Positions 45,648-54,721 are shown, counted from the first letter of the stretch. The stretch is 64,000 bases of DNA from GCA-2731375 sp964590195 (GCA_964590195.1 CAZPWJ010000013.1:1-64000), one strand, 5' to 3'. The notes: generated by a model not told the origin, from the letters alone. Program-made: numbers and translations.

Positions 45648-46486
45648 TGCCGGGCCGCCACCGTTGTATCGGGCAGTGTCACAGCGTAGCGCTGGCGCAG
45701 CCGCTGATAGCGGTCTTCTTCCATGGCCGCCGAATTGCTCTCGATCCAGTGATGCCGGACCGCCTCGCGAACGGCTTCGAAAGCGGGCACCCGGTCGCCG
45801 ATGCGCTGATCGATCCGGATCAGGTGCTGGCCGTAGCCGGAGCGGACCGGGCCGGCCCAGTCGCCGGCCTTGAGATCCGCCAGGGAGCGATAAAAGCCGG
45901 CGCCGAAGACGCCGTCCACCGTTTCGGGCGGCGAGGGCGCCAACGAAGGCGGCAACATGGTACGGGCGCCAAGGCTGGCCGGGTTGGCGCCGTCCCTCAA
46001 TGCTGCGTGGATACCCTGGACTTTGCCGTCATCAGGTTCCGAGCCCAAAAACACCTGTGTTAGCGCAACCCGCCCGATGACGCGAAAGCGGTCTCGATGC
46101 CGTGCATAGTGCTCCCGCAAGGCTGCTTCGGACGGCACCATGGCTGCGGCGGCCGCCGCCGTCAGAAATTCCATCTTTTGCCGCAGCCGGCGCCTGATCA
46201 CCGGATCATTCCGGTCCAGACCCAGGGCCAGCGCCTCGCGCACAAGGACTTCCTCGCGGACATGGTTCTCCAGCAGGCCGGCCAATTCCACCTTATTCGG
46301 CTGCCGCCGCCAGGTTGCCTTGAAGCCGGCCGCCAGGCGATCGGCGGTCTGTGATTTCACGATGATCGCCGTCGCCGGCGTCATCGCGGGCTTATCGTCC
46401 AGTAACCTGAACGCGGCAAAAACCAATAGTCCAATTACGGTGAAATGCAGCACCGGCTCACGGACTATTCGGCGCATTGTTGGCAT
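45644..46486 (-). CDS. PpiC-type peptidyl-prolyl isomerase (membrane-anchored, periplasmic)
   Basis: A 280-residue protein with an N-terminal anchor (about 14-27) and a SurA/PpiC-like body. The isomerase region is RVALTQVFLGSEP through GPVRSGYGQHLIRIDQR, but it is divergent and may have weak or no isomerase activity. The preceding helical part (NKVELAGLLENHVREEVLVREALALGLDRND) resembles chaperone arms. It is coupled to the HupE/UreJ gene and probably helps fold exported partners such as the DUF3604 protein. Confidence 0.83.
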   Translation of the reverse strand: MPTMRRIVREPVLHFTVIGLLVFAAFRLLDDKPAMTPATAIIVKSQTADRLAAGFKATWRRQPNKVELAGLLENHVREEVLVREALALGLDRNDPVIRRRLRQKMEFLTAAAAAAMVPSEAALREHYARHRDRFRVIGRVALTQVFLGSEPDDGKVQGIHAALRDGANPASLGARTMLPPSLAPSPPETVDGVFGAGFYRSLADLKAGDWAGPVRSGYGQHLIRIDQRIGDRVPAFEAVREAVRHHWIESNSAAMEEDRYQRLRQRYAVTLPDTTVAARQ

Positions 46487-46493
46487 TGGCCGA

Positions 46494-47027
46494 TCAGCCT
46501 ACGGAATATCCCTTGGCATCAAGGCAGGTGGCGCGCGCACGGGCATAGGATTGCTGCAAATTAGCCTGTGCCTGCTGTTGCTGTGCCTGCTGCTGCTGGG
46601 CTTGTTGCTGTTGCTGTTGGGCTTGCTGTTGCGCGGCCGCTCTGTTTTGCCGCGCGCCCCTGGCCACACCGCTGATGGCGCCGGCCCATGCGGCCTTGTT
46701 CGAATCGCCATCCACCACCTTGCCGAAGACATAGCCCCTGGCGGCGCCGCGCAGGGCATTCCTGCCGTGGCGCGGCGCGGCTTGCTCTGGCGCGGGTGCG
46801 GGCGCCGGTGCGGTTGCCGCGCCCGCGGCGGGCGATGCCTTGGTCGGGTCATAGCCCGATTGCTGTGCCGCCCATTGATGGCATTCGAATTCATCGCGTT
46901 TTTGCTGCTCCGGCGTCTGACCTTTCTTTGGAAAAACGTGCTGCTGTGCGGCTGCCGATCCCGAAATCAGACAGGCCAGGACCGTTGTCGCCAAAGCAAT
47001 GCGAATGGGTTGAATGTAATTTTTCAC
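46494..47027 (-). CDS. exported glycine-zipper protein with Gln-rich C-terminus
   Basis: A 177-residue secreted protein. A signal peptide (about 1-27) is followed by FECHQWAAQQSGYDPTKA, a motif common to glycine-zipper envelope proteins, then a Pro/Ala linker. A glycine-zipper-like segment (RGYVFGKVVDGDSNKAAWAGAISGVARGARQ) comes next, then about 35 residues of Gln/Ala repeats. The start is a GTG at 47027 with GGAGG about 8 bases upstream. The longer frame lies over the divergent region of the beta-barrel gene. The function is unknown. Confidence 0.78.
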   Translation of the reverse strand: MKNYIQPIRIALATTVLACLISGSAAAQQHVFPKKGQTPEQQKRDEFECHQWAAQQSGYDPTKASPAAGAATAPAPAPAPEQAAPRHGRNALRGAARGYVFGKVVDGDSNKAAWAGAISGVARGARQNRAAAQQQAQQQQQQAQQQQAQQQQAQANLQQSYARARATCLDAKGYSVG

Positions 47028-47243
47028 AGTTCCCGCCTCCAGCGAATTGGCGTTGATTTCCCGGCGCGCTGCCGCTCCGACAGCGCGCATATAAGATAAA
47101 CTGTGCCGGCATTCATGGATGGCAAGTGGACTCCTCCGATTTGCCTTTTGCGGGTTCAAACACATATTCCCCTACGTCGTCACCGGGAGCCTTGGCGCGC
47201 CGGGGCCAGCATTGCTGGTTGGGTTCAGTCCGTGGAGGGAAGT

Positions 47244-48083
47244 ATGTACCGATTGACAACGTGGAGGCCTAAATTCACGGCCCGGTTCGGCCTGTATCGG
47301 TTGGCCGCGGCGCTGCTAGTCTGTACCGGATATTCTTCTCCCCTCGGCGCGGAGACGGCGCCATCGCCCGGAGACTGGACCTACAGCATCATGGCTTATG
47401 GCTGGGGGCCGGGGATCGAAGGCAATTTTGGCCTGCGCAATACCAACAGCGACGTTGACGTCAGCTTCTCGGATATTCTGGAAGACCTGCAGATGGGCGC
47501 CATGGGCCAAGGCGAGGCGCGCAAGGGAAAATGGTCAATCCTGGTCGATGGCCTGTACATGAAACTGGAAGACAAGCAGACCCTGTTGCGCGGACGGGGG
47601 CGGGCCTCGGTCGAATTTGAACAGACCATGATCGAGGGTTTTGTCGGCTACCGCGTAATTGATGACCAGGTGAGCGGCGAAGGCGGTGCGCAACCATTGT
47701 CCATCGACCTGATGGCCGGCGGCCGTTGGAATCATGTCGAGGGCAAACTTGGCGCGGAAGTGGTTCTGTTGGGCCTCGGTACGGGATTCCAGCGCAGGAA
47801 ATCGGTTGATTGGCTGGATCCGGTTATCGGCGCACGCGTTCGACTGGGTCTGACGGACCAGTTTAGCCTGGCCGGCTGGGCGGACGTGGGCGGGTTTGGC
47901 GTCGGCGCCGATTCCACCTGGCAGCTTGCCGGCTGGGTCGACTACGACTTCCAGAACAGCTGGCACATGGTCGGCGGCTATCGTCACCTGAATGTTGACT
48001 ACGAGGAAGGCAGCGGCAGCACCCGCTTTGCCCTGGATGCCGACTATAGCGGCCCATTCGTTGGCGTTAGATATCGCTTTTAG
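47244..48083 (+). CDS. outer-membrane beta-barrel protein
   Basis: A 279-residue protein with a signal peptide (about 1-38) and alternating strands rich in aromatic and small residues. It ends GPFVGVRYRF, with the terminal Phe typical of outer-membrane insertion signals. The family is not recognised beyond beta-barrel; WTYSIMAYGWGPGIEGNFG and DVSFSDILEDLQMG are characteristic of an uncharacterised OMP group. GGAGGGA precedes the ATG at 47244. It is the only plus-strand gene in the 46494-55829 envelope region. Confidence 0.8.
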   Translation: MYRLTTWRPKFTARFGLYRLAAALLVCTGYSSPLGAETAPSPGDWTYSIMAYGWGPGIEGNFGLRNTNSDVDVSFSDILEDLQMGAMGQGEARKGKWSILVDGLYMKLEDKQTLLRGRGRASVEFEQTMIEGFVGYRVIDDQVSGEGGAQPLSIDLMAGGRWNHVEGKLGAEVVLLGLGTGFQRRKSVDWLDPVIGARVRLGLTDQFSLAGWADVGGFGVGADSTWQLAGWVDYDFQNSWHMVGGYRHLNVDYEEGSGSTRFALDADYSGPFVGVRYRF

Positions 48084-48092
48084 GCGGCAGGC

Positions 48093-49457
48093 TCAGAACG
48101 CATAGACCATGGTTTCCTGTTGGCGCCCCCGCAATTGGATGGCGCCGACTTTCGAGGCTGTGTCTTCGAGCCCGGCCGCCGAGACGACAGCCTCGCTGGA
48201 CAAAATTGTTACTTCGTCGGAGGCATCGCCATATTCCTTGCCCGCCCCTTCCAGACGAGATGCGGCGTTCACGGTATCGCCAATAATGGTGTAGTTGATC
48301 CGGTTGTCGGAGCCGATATTGCCAACCACGACGGGGCCGGTATGAATGCCGATGCGAAGGTGGACCGCCGGTTGGCCCGCCGCCCGCCGTGCGGCATTGT
48401 CACGCTCGACCGCGCCGCGAATGGCCAGCGTTGCTCGGCAGGCCCGCGCCGCGTGATCGGGCAGGTCTTCCGGCGCGCCAAAAAATGCCATGACCGCATC
48501 GCCAATGAACTTGTCCACCGTGCCGCCTTCATTTTCGATGCACTGCGATACCATTGAAAGATGACCATTGACGAAATTCGCCACCTCGATCGGCGTCATC
48601 CGCTCGGACATGGAGGTAAAGTCGACAATATCGGTAAATAGTACTGTTAATTCGCGTTCCCGCGGCTCCGTGGAATGATCGTCCCCCATGATGCGGCGAA
48701 CGAGATCACGGGGCACATATTTGCCAAACCAGCGAAGGCTGTCAGCCATCGAATTCATCATGGCGTCCGTGGTGTCCACCTCTCTTACGCGTGAGGGCGG
48801 CAAGCGTTCGAATTCCAGCTCGAACCGTCCAATTTTATCGGCGACCAGGGCAATATCTCTTAGGGGCCTGGAAATCATGCGGGCGAGAAAGTAGGCGATC
48901 ACCACGGCGCCAACGATGAGACATATGGCGGTTGCGTACAGTATCCACTTCAGGCGTACCAACTCGGAATGCTTGGGATTTGGGAGATAGCCGCCAAGTT
49001 TCCAGCCAGGCGGCTCGTCCAACGGCATCAGCGCAATACCATAATCGACGCCATCAAGATCGGCTTTGCGAAAAACAATCCTGGTATCTGGAAGCGGCAC
49101 GATCTTGCCCCGCATGAGATGAACAATATTTGGGTCGACGGCCTCTGGCGTCCCCGGTTCGGCGCGGCCCGTAACAATATGCGGATGACCGACGATCGTG
49201 CCCGCGTCGTCCATAACGAAAACCGTACCGCCGGTTGCCGCCCCTATACGGGTGAGCCGATGGGACAGCGTCACGCCATCAAGTGAGGCATCAACCTGCA
49301 GCGCGGCCAGTTCAAAGATCATATTGGCCCGGCTCATGAACAAATCGGCGATGCTCTTCCCCATCATCTGAAACGTGAAAACAAAAACCAGGCCGCCGGA
49401 GCATATGGCTATGAACATCATTGCCGAGACCAGTACGGGGAAAATCGAGATGCGCAT
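48093..49457 (-). CDS. membrane adenylate/guanylate cyclase with periplasmic sensor and HAMP
   Basis: A 454-residue receptor-type cyclase. A transmembrane helix (about 10-30) is followed by a periplasmic sensor of about 140 residues, a second helix (about 173-193), a HAMP-like linker (ISRPLRDIALVADKIGRFE) and a class III catalytic domain. The metal Asp are in LTVLFTDIVDFT and DKFIGDAVMAFFG; IIGDTVNAASRLE supplies the transition-state Asn and Arg. It should make cAMP or cGMP from an envelope cue. It is the last gene of a minus-strand run of exported proteins, which hints that its signal relates to the envelope. Confidence 0.9.
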   Translation of the reverse strand: MRISIFPVLVSAMMFIAICSGGLVFVFTFQMMGKSIADLFMSRANMIFELAALQVDASLDGVTLSHRLTRIGAATGGTVFVMDDAGTIVGHPHIVTGRAEPGTPEAVDPNIVHLMRGKIVPLPDTRIVFRKADLDGVDYGIALMPLDEPPGWKLGGYLPNPKHSELVRLKWILYATAICLIVGAVVIAYFLARMISRPLRDIALVADKIGRFELEFERLPPSRVREVDTTDAMMNSMADSLRWFGKYVPRDLVRRIMGDDHSTEPRERELTVLFTDIVDFTSMSERMTPIEVANFVNGHLSMVSQCIENEGGTVDKFIGDAVMAFFGAPEDLPDHAARACRATLAIRGAVERDNAARRAAGQPAVHLRIGIHTGPVVVGNIGSDNRINYTIIGDTVNAASRLEGAGKEYGDASDEVTILSSEAVVSAAGLEDTASKVGAIQLRGRQQETMVYAF

Positions 49458-49486
49458 GACGGCGGGGCGCGGTCCAGGGCCCGTGC

Positions 49487-50017
49487 CTAAAACCTGGGAA
49501 GCGAACGCAGCGAACGCTGAATTTGCCGTTGGGTGCTTTGAACCCGTTTCATGTCTTCCATCTGCTTCTGGGCATCGGTTTTGCCGGAATTGTCCGGCGC
49601 CTTTTTCGCGCCCCCCATCTCCAGCGCCTCTTCCTGATTGCGGATCGATACGACGATGCGCTTTAACGCCGCCTTTCTTTCATCGCGGGTCATGGCGCCG
49701 GATTTGACCTTGGCGGTCAGTTCCTTGTGCTTGGCGATAAATCTGTCGTAATTGTCAGGCAGCCGTGACCGCGCCTTGAGAAGCTTGTTGATGCCGTCAT
49801 AGGCGCAGCCCGCATATGCGTTCTCGTCCGGATGCAACTCGTAATCGCCCAGTTTATCGGCCTTGTCCGGGTCGTATCCTGTTTTAGCGCTACATTGATC
49901 GAGATAAGCCCTCAACTCCGATACGGCGTCGTCCAGTTTTTCCTTTGCCAAAGCCGGGGCGCCAAGCAGGCAGATACCAGTGACGATCAACAGAATTCGC
50001 AGGGGGCCATGGGGCAT
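49487..50017 (-). CDS. exported protein of unknown function
   Basis: A 176-residue protein with a signal peptide (about 1-24, ALAKEK). Two conserved-looking Cys stand in LDQCSAKTGYDPDKA and AGCAYDGI, perhaps forming a disulfide. The C-terminal half is highly charged and helical (KHKELTAKVKSGAMTRDERKAALKRI). I do not recognise a family. It lies between the cyclase gene (29-base gap) and the DUF4189 gene (14-base gap) on the same strand. Confidence 0.75.
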   Translation of the reverse strand: MPHGPLRILLIVTGICLLGAPALAKEKLDDAVSELRAYLDQCSAKTGYDPDKADKLGDYELHPDENAYAGCAYDGINKLLKARSRLPDNYDRFIAKHKELTAKVKSGAMTRDERKAALKRIVVSIRNQEEALEMGGAKKAPDNSGKTDAQKQMEDMKRVQSTQRQIQRSLRSLPRF

Positions 50018-50031
50018 TGCGCTCTCCTTGC

Positions 50032-50691
50032 TCAGTTACCGCACCGTTTCAGATACTTCGAATTCGTGGCCGTGACCTCTATGGTGTTTGGCCCCTGTTT
50101 TCGAATACGCGTGTTGTTTGTCGGCCAATGGAAGACGGTCTCGCCAAACAGCGATCTGAAGACTTCGGGCCTGTCGCTGCATTTCGCGGAGGTGCAAGCC
50201 AGCAGGCGGAACTCCTTGTCGTTCACGGCGCGGAATTTGTTCCACGTCTTTGCCTTGCAATTCTCCGCCCATTTGCCGGCGAAATAACCCACCGCCAAGG
50301 CCTCACCCGAATGGAGGTCGTTGTACGTCTCGATGATCTCGCAAGCGCCCTTGCCGAGCGAACGAATATTACAGTTATCCAGGGCAAACTCCCGCGCCCG
50401 TTCTGCCTCCTTGGCGGCACATGCCGCACCCCAATGGCCGGAAGCTTTGTTGAAGGCAATGGCGCCCCTGCCGGGCAGGCCGCAGACCGAGAAGACAGCG
50501 CATTCGGAGCCGGAAATTTTCGCGCATTGTTCCAGTGACGTCGCCTTCGCCTGATCAATATTCTGGTCGGTGCGCCAGACATACTGGTGATTTTCGGGAT
50601 TAACAGCCACCGCCGATGCCGCAAGGGCGGATTGCGCGGCAATTCCCGCCGCCGCCAGCAAAAAAATAGTCAGACCAGCTTGCCGTATCAT
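50032..50691 (-). CDS. DUF4189-family exported protein
   Basis: A 219-residue protein with a signal peptide (about 1-25). The DUF4189 region has ATSLEQCAKISGSECAVFSVC and GAIAFNKASGHWGAACAAKEAERAREFALDNC, a Cys-rich small domain found in secreted proteins. A second Cys-containing part follows (RLLACTSAKCSDRPEVF). Many Cys suggest disulfide bonding. The ATG at 50691 has GGGAGA 8 bases upstream and leads directly into the signal peptide. Confidence 0.8.
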   Translation of the reverse strand: MIRQAGLTIFLLAAAGIAAQSALAASAVAVNPENHQYVWRTDQNIDQAKATSLEQCAKISGSECAVFSVCGLPGRGAIAFNKASGHWGAACAAKEAERAREFALDNCNIRSLGKGACEIIETYNDLHSGEALAVGYFAGKWAENCKAKTWNKFRAVNDKEFRLLACTSAKCSDRPEVFRSLFGETVFHWPTNNTRIRKQGPNTIEVTATNSKYLKRCGN

Positions 50692-50729
50692 GTTGAAGTC
50701 TCCCATTTTTCCCATGAGGCCCAAGAGCG

Positions 50730-50900
50730 TCATTTGCAGTATTTGGCGTGCGACTTCGCGCCTTCATATGTGCCGGAAGTATTCTTGTACTGGTACCAGA
50801 CCACCGAACCGTCCGGCATACAGGTTTTTCCACCGGTGAAGCGGCCTTCCGCGCAACCGGCGAGCATTACACCCGCCATTAAAATCAAAGCCATTTTCAT
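50730..50900 (-). CDS. small lipoprotein
   Basis: A 56-residue lipoprotein precursor. LMAGVMLAGC is a lipobox, leaving a 40-residue mature peptide with two further Cys (GKTCMPDG and AKYCK). AAGGGA precedes the ATG at 50900; the longer open frame upstream has no signal. The function is unknown. It is one of a series of small exported proteins on this strand. Confidence 0.75.
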   Translation of the reverse strand: MKMALILMAGVMLAGCAEGRFTGGKTCMPDGSVVWYQYKNTSGTYEGAKSHAKYCK

Positions 50901-50960
50901 CGTTGCATCCCTTCGTTTGCCAAATCGTTTCTGGCCGGCCCGCCGCATGTCAGCCACCTT

Positions 50961-51806
50961 CTATTTCAGCCGCGTCAGCACCGACTTCGTCAGGGTGATG
51001 CCGGATTTCTTGCCATGGGTTTTTCCGTCAAGCTCAATCCGTACGACAGAGGCCAACAACAAACCTGTTTCACGGTCGATAATTCGGTAGCCGTTGATGT
51101 CGCTGGCCAGGATGATCTGCGGCCCTTTGATGGCCATGGCGCCAACAACTTTGACAACGACGGCGTCACGATCTTGGAATTTGGTTGTGCCTAGGATCCG
51201 GCCTTGTGTGACGCCGGTGGTCGCCATCGCCTTAAGGGGCAGGTCGAACGCATCGGCGGCCTTTATGGTATAGAGCAGGTCGCCTTCCCTTAGCGGCTTG
51301 TCGGACAACACCGGCAATGTGGTGCCCTGACTTTTTGCCGCCTTGCTCATTAGATCGTACAGGGCCGAACCAGGTTTAGGTTCAGGCCGCCCCTGCGCCT
51401 TCAGAAGCGGGAACGAAAACGCATAGGCATGGGCCTTCGGCTGCCCTTTCGTGTCCGTAACCTTTCGCAGGTTAATGACGGGAGCATGGCCGCCGAAGGT
51501 TTTCGTATCCGCCGTCAGTTTCGTTAGATCAATATCCCAATGCAGATTGGTCCCGCGCAATGTGACGTCATATTCGTATTCCGCCTTTGCAACGGTGGTC
51601 TTGCTTTTGTCATTGACCCAGACACGGGTTTCCACGGACAGGGCGGTGTAGGCGTCCTGCACCGCGCCGTATCTTAGGGTGACGGGCGCGGCCAGTTTAT
51701 TGATAGTGCCCGCATATTCGAGATCCGATGCCGCGGCGTGCCCCAGCGGCATGGCAAGCAGGGCTGCGGTCAGAGAACTCAGGCTAATCGATCTGAACGA
51801 ACACAT
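50961..51806 (-). CDS. exported protein of unknown function
   Basis: A 281-residue protein with a signal peptide (about 1-26, HAAASD). The rest is rich in beta-strand-like segments with no known motif (AYTALSVETRVWVND, GTNLHWDIDL, RDAVVVKVVGAMAI). It may be a periplasmic or outer-membrane-associated domain, perhaps a lipocalin-like or LolA-type fold, but this is only a guess from the strand pattern. The ATG at 51806 begins the signal peptide; the upstream open frame is the antisense-like shadow of the next gene. Confidence 0.72.
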   Translation of the reverse strand: MCSFRSISLSSLTAALLAMPLGHAAASDLEYAGTINKLAAPVTLRYGAVQDAYTALSVETRVWVNDKSKTTVAKAEYEYDVTLRGTNLHWDIDLTKLTADTKTFGGHAPVINLRKVTDTKGQPKAHAYAFSFPLLKAQGRPEPKPGSALYDLMSKAAKSQGTTLPVLSDKPLREGDLLYTIKAADAFDLPLKAMATTGVTQGRILGTTKFQDRDAVVVKVVGAMAIKGPQIILASDINGYRIIDRETGLLLASVVRIELDGKTHGKKSGITLTKSVLTRLK

Positions 51807-51840
51807 TTTCCTATCCAGTTCTGATTTCCGATCCGGTTTC

Positions 51841-52677
51841 TTACCAGGCATAGGCGACGCCAATGCCGGCAATGACCTGATCCCTGTCGCCGCGCGTTGC
51901 CACGACCGGGCTGTCGGCGACTTCATCCAGCAGATATTGGTATCGGACACCCGCCCCCACATGCCATGTCGGCCCGAGATGCAGGACACCGATGGCCGAA
52001 AAACTAAAATCATTGAGCCCGCCGTCAGCCGAGTAGCGCGGCAGTCCGGAACGGGCCGAATCCTGTGCCGATACGCCAAAATACCGATCCGTGAAATCGG
52101 CGCCGCCGAACTGTGTGGCGCCGACAAGGCCAAGCGAAAATGCCTTGGCCAACGGCCGCCAATAGCCCACGGAGAAATTGGAGACGATGTCGTCGTGCTC
52201 GCCGCCAACGTCAAAAAGTACATCGAGGTTGATGTTGAATTGATATCGCGGATTGACCCCGTTGATGAACTGCAGCCCCGTGGCCAGCCCCAACTCCACC
52301 GTACCTTCAATATCCTGCATGCGGTCGACCACCGGGTCTTCCACGTCGGAGCGGCCAAAGCGGTAGTTCAGCGCCGGGCCCAGCCTGAACGTCTCATGAT
52401 TGATCAGATTGGACGTTACGCGGGGGCCAACAAGTTTGACGTATCGATTATTGGCGAAGGTCAGCCGCCCGCTGGGTGCGCCAGCCACCATATAGTCGGC
52501 CGAGCCGACATAATCCGGCGCCACGCCGATACCGATGGCCGCGATGTTGGGCATATTGTCGATGGTGAAGGCGGTGGACTGGGCATGCAGGGCGCCGCCG
52601 TGGCCGACTGTCAGCAAGGCCACCAAACCACAAGCCACCGCCCCGCCAGACCGCCATCGTAAATTCAATGCCGCCAT
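51841..52677 (-). CDS. MipA/OmpV family outer-membrane protein
   Basis: A 278-residue MipA/OmpV-type beta-barrel with a signal peptide (about 1-32). Typical segments: IGIGVAPDYVGSADYMVAG, YVKLVGPRVTSNLIN and FRLGPALNYRFGRSD; it ends IGVAYAW. The family includes scaffolding proteins for murein synthesis complexes and outer-membrane porins. It lies between an unknown exported protein gene and an OprB-type porin gene on the minus strand. Confidence 0.87.
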   Translation of the reverse strand: MAALNLRWRSGGAVACGLVALLTVGHGGALHAQSTAFTIDNMPNIAAIGIGVAPDYVGSADYMVAGAPSGRLTFANNRYVKLVGPRVTSNLINHETFRLGPALNYRFGRSDVEDPVVDRMQDIEGTVELGLATGLQFINGVNPRYQFNINLDVLFDVGGEHDDIVSNFSVGYWRPLAKAFSLGLVGATQFGGADFTDRYFGVSAQDSARSGLPRYSADGGLNDFSFSAIGVLHLGPTWHVGAGVRYQYLLDEVADSPVVATRGDRDQVIAGIGVAYAW

Positions 52678-52774
52678 GGAAAAAATGCCCCTCGGGTTTT
52701 CATTATCTGCTCTTGCTCCTCAAACTAGGTTTCGCATTTGCTTTGTCCCGTTTTCTCTCCACATGAAATCAGCC

Positions 52775-54046
52775 CTAGAGAGTCAGGCGGAGCCGCAAGC
52801 CGGCGATCAGCACCTGGTCATCCTTGGGATTCAGGGCCGGATCGAGCAACAATTGGATGCTGGGGGTGATGGCCAGATTCTGGGCCAGCTGGAAGCGGTA
52901 GAACATCTCCGCCGTATATTGCTCGCGCAGCGCATCGTCCGCCGGATCCCCCCAATTGAACGCCAGGCCGATCAGGTCGGAGCGGTTGGCGCGATAGTGA
53001 AGCAGCCCGGCGGTGAGCGTGGCGTTGACCAGCGGCGCCGCGCCATCCGACCAGCCGGCCCGCAGGAATGGCATCCAGGTATCCGTGAAGGTCCAGTTCA
53101 GTCCCGCCGTAACGCCCCAGCTTTCTTCTATCCCTGCGTCGTCCCTTTGGTCGGCATGCCAGGCGGTCATGTGAACATTGTGGGTGTAGCGTTCGTCGCG
53201 GGAGGGTGACCAGCCAATCTCGGCCGACTTGTAAAACTCCCCGCCGTCATCGAAGGCGTCGAGTTCGGTTACCACGCCGTTGGCATCGTTGATGGTCGCT
53301 AGGCCATACCATTGATCAGTGAACCAATGGCCCGCGCCCAGGCCGATGCTGAGGTCCGGCAAGGCAATGGAGGAGTTCAGAAAAATTGCCAGGTTTTGAA
53401 ACGCCGTCCAGGGATTGGCATAACCGAGAACATCCAGATAGTCGTTCGGATCGTAGCGTCCGGCGATGAAGGCTGTCTGGCCGTCGTTCACATACTGCTG
53501 CCAGTTCAAATCAACTAACACCCAACCAGGATTTGAAAACAACGTGCCAGGAATGCCCAGATAACCCGCCTCGAAACCGAGGTCCGCCGGTGCAACTTCG
53601 GTGCCGATGCGGTTCCGATGGTCAAAACTGAAAACCAACGCGCCCTTGTTCTTGCCATCCCGGTTCAGCACCGTCCAGCGGCCCAGGGTGCGCAGAATAC
53701 CGGAAGCTGCCTCGTCCTCACGCCCCGCCAAGTGTTCGCTCGCGCCCTGATAGAGAGCGCTGTAGTGAAAGGCGATTTCTAGACCATGGCGGTCATGCAG
53801 GCCTTGCTTGAAGTCGAACCAGGGTTTCAGGGCCGCGTCCACTGCGGGAAAGCGAAAGGCAGGTTTCTTGATTACGGCATCCTCTTCCAATTCGCCTTCC
53901 ACCGAAGCCGGACCACCGAAATTAAGGTTTTCCGCGCCCGCCGACCGGCCTTGCTGCCTTGCTTCCGCATCCCGAGCCCCGGCTGCCCCAGCTAAAAAAA
54001 TGCAAAAGGTTAGCAGTAGGTTTGGCAATGCGGACCGACAGTTCAT
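52775..54046 (-). CDS. OprB-family carbohydrate-selective porin
   Basis: A 423-residue porin with a signal peptide (about 1-28). It has the OprB features GLEIAFHYSALYQGAS, LGRWTVLNRDGKNKGALVFSFDHRNRIG, FNWGDPADDALREQYTAEMFYRFQLAQNLAITPSIQLLLDPALNP and the terminal barrel strand LIAGLRLRLTL. OprB porins pass sugars or other small solutes across the outer membrane; the solute is unknown. The gene follows the glycine-zipper lipoprotein gene by 10 bases. Confidence 0.9.
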   Translation of the reverse strand: MNCRSALPNLLLTFCIFLAGAAGARDAEARQQGRSAGAENLNFGGPASVEGELEEDAVIKKPAFRFPAVDAALKPWFDFKQGLHDRHGLEIAFHYSALYQGASEHLAGREDEAASGILRTLGRWTVLNRDGKNKGALVFSFDHRNRIGTEVAPADLGFEAGYLGIPGTLFSNPGWVLVDLNWQQYVNDGQTAFIAGRYDPNDYLDVLGYANPWTAFQNLAIFLNSSIALPDLSIGLGAGHWFTDQWYGLATINDANGVVTELDAFDDGGEFYKSAEIGWSPSRDERYTHNVHMTAWHADQRDDAGIEESWGVTAGLNWTFTDTWMPFLRAGWSDGAAPLVNATLTAGLLHYRANRSDLIGLAFNWGDPADDALREQYTAEMFYRFQLAQNLAITPSIQLLLDPALNPKDDQVLIAGLRLRLTL

Positions 54047-54056
54047 CGCCGAAGAC

Positions 54057-54290
54057 CTAGTCGGCCGCCTTGCCGCCGATGATGGTTCCCAGCACCGCGC
54101 CGGCGCCGGTTGCCATTACCCTGCCGCTGCCTTTTCCGAACAGCGACCCCACGGCCGCCCCCGTTGCGCCGCCAACCACCTGGCCGCGCATCTTTCGGTC
54201 ACTGGCTGAATTTGAGCAGCCGGAAAGGCCAAACAAGCCTGCCGCAATCGCAAGGATCGTAAATAGCGCCATCGATTTTCCATAGGTCAC
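54057..54290 (-). CDS. glycine-zipper lipoprotein
   Basis: A 77-residue lipoprotein. LFGLSGC is the lipobox; the mature part is mostly a glycine zipper (VVGGATGAAVGSLFGKGSGRVMATGAGAVLGTIIGG), as in SlyB- and OsmB-like envelope lipoproteins. Its ATG overlaps the EF-hand gene stop by four bases (ATGA). It is 10 bases before the OprB porin gene, suggesting an envelope-stabilising role. Confidence 0.83.
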   Translation of the reverse strand: MTYGKSMALFTILAIAAGLFGLSGCSNSASDRKMRGQVVGGATGAAVGSLFGKGSGRVMATGAGAVLGTIIGGKAAD

Positions 54291-54721
54291 GCTGCATCTC
54301 CCTTCTTCATGCCGGGTTTCCGCGCTTGGAAAGCCAGCAGTTCGGCCAGCGACATCATGCCGTCATGGTCTGTGTCGGCATCGAAATACGAGATGACTTT
54401 CGCGCCGACGGCCTCGCCCAGAGAAACCCTGCCATCGCCATCGCTATCGGTTTCCTGGAATTTTTTCGCACCGGCTTTTGGAATGTCGCCAGGAAGCAAA
54501 TATCCATCCCGGTCTTTGTCGGCCAAGGCAAATCGCTGCACCATGTAGGCGACGTATTCGTCGATCTCCAGTTTGCCGTCGGCGTTGCTATCCGCTTCGT
54601 TGAATGCCGCCCGCACCTTGGCTTCCGAAGCGGCCCGCGCCGGTGCCATGGCATAAATGATGCAGCCGCAAAAAATTGCCGCCGTGACGGCAAATCGAAA
54701 AAGGCTGTTTACGCTAGACAT
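54287..54721 (-). CDS. exported EF-hand calcium-binding protein
   Basis: A 144-residue secreted protein with a signal peptide (about 1-31) and four EF-hand loops: DSNADGKLEIDE, DKDRDGYLLPGD, DSDGDGRVSLGE and DTDHDGMMSLAE. The first, third and fourth have canonical Asp/Gly spacing. Calcium binding in the periplasm is likely. It is coupled to the glycine-zipper lipoprotein gene by an ATGA overlap. Confidence 0.87.
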   Translation of the reverse strand: MSSVNSLFRFAVTAAIFCGCIIYAMAPARAASEAKVRAAFNEADSNADGKLEIDEYVAYMVQRFALADKDRDGYLLPGDIPKAGAKKFQETDSDGDGRVSLGEAVGAKVISYFDADTDHDGMMSLAELLAFQARKPGMKKGDAA

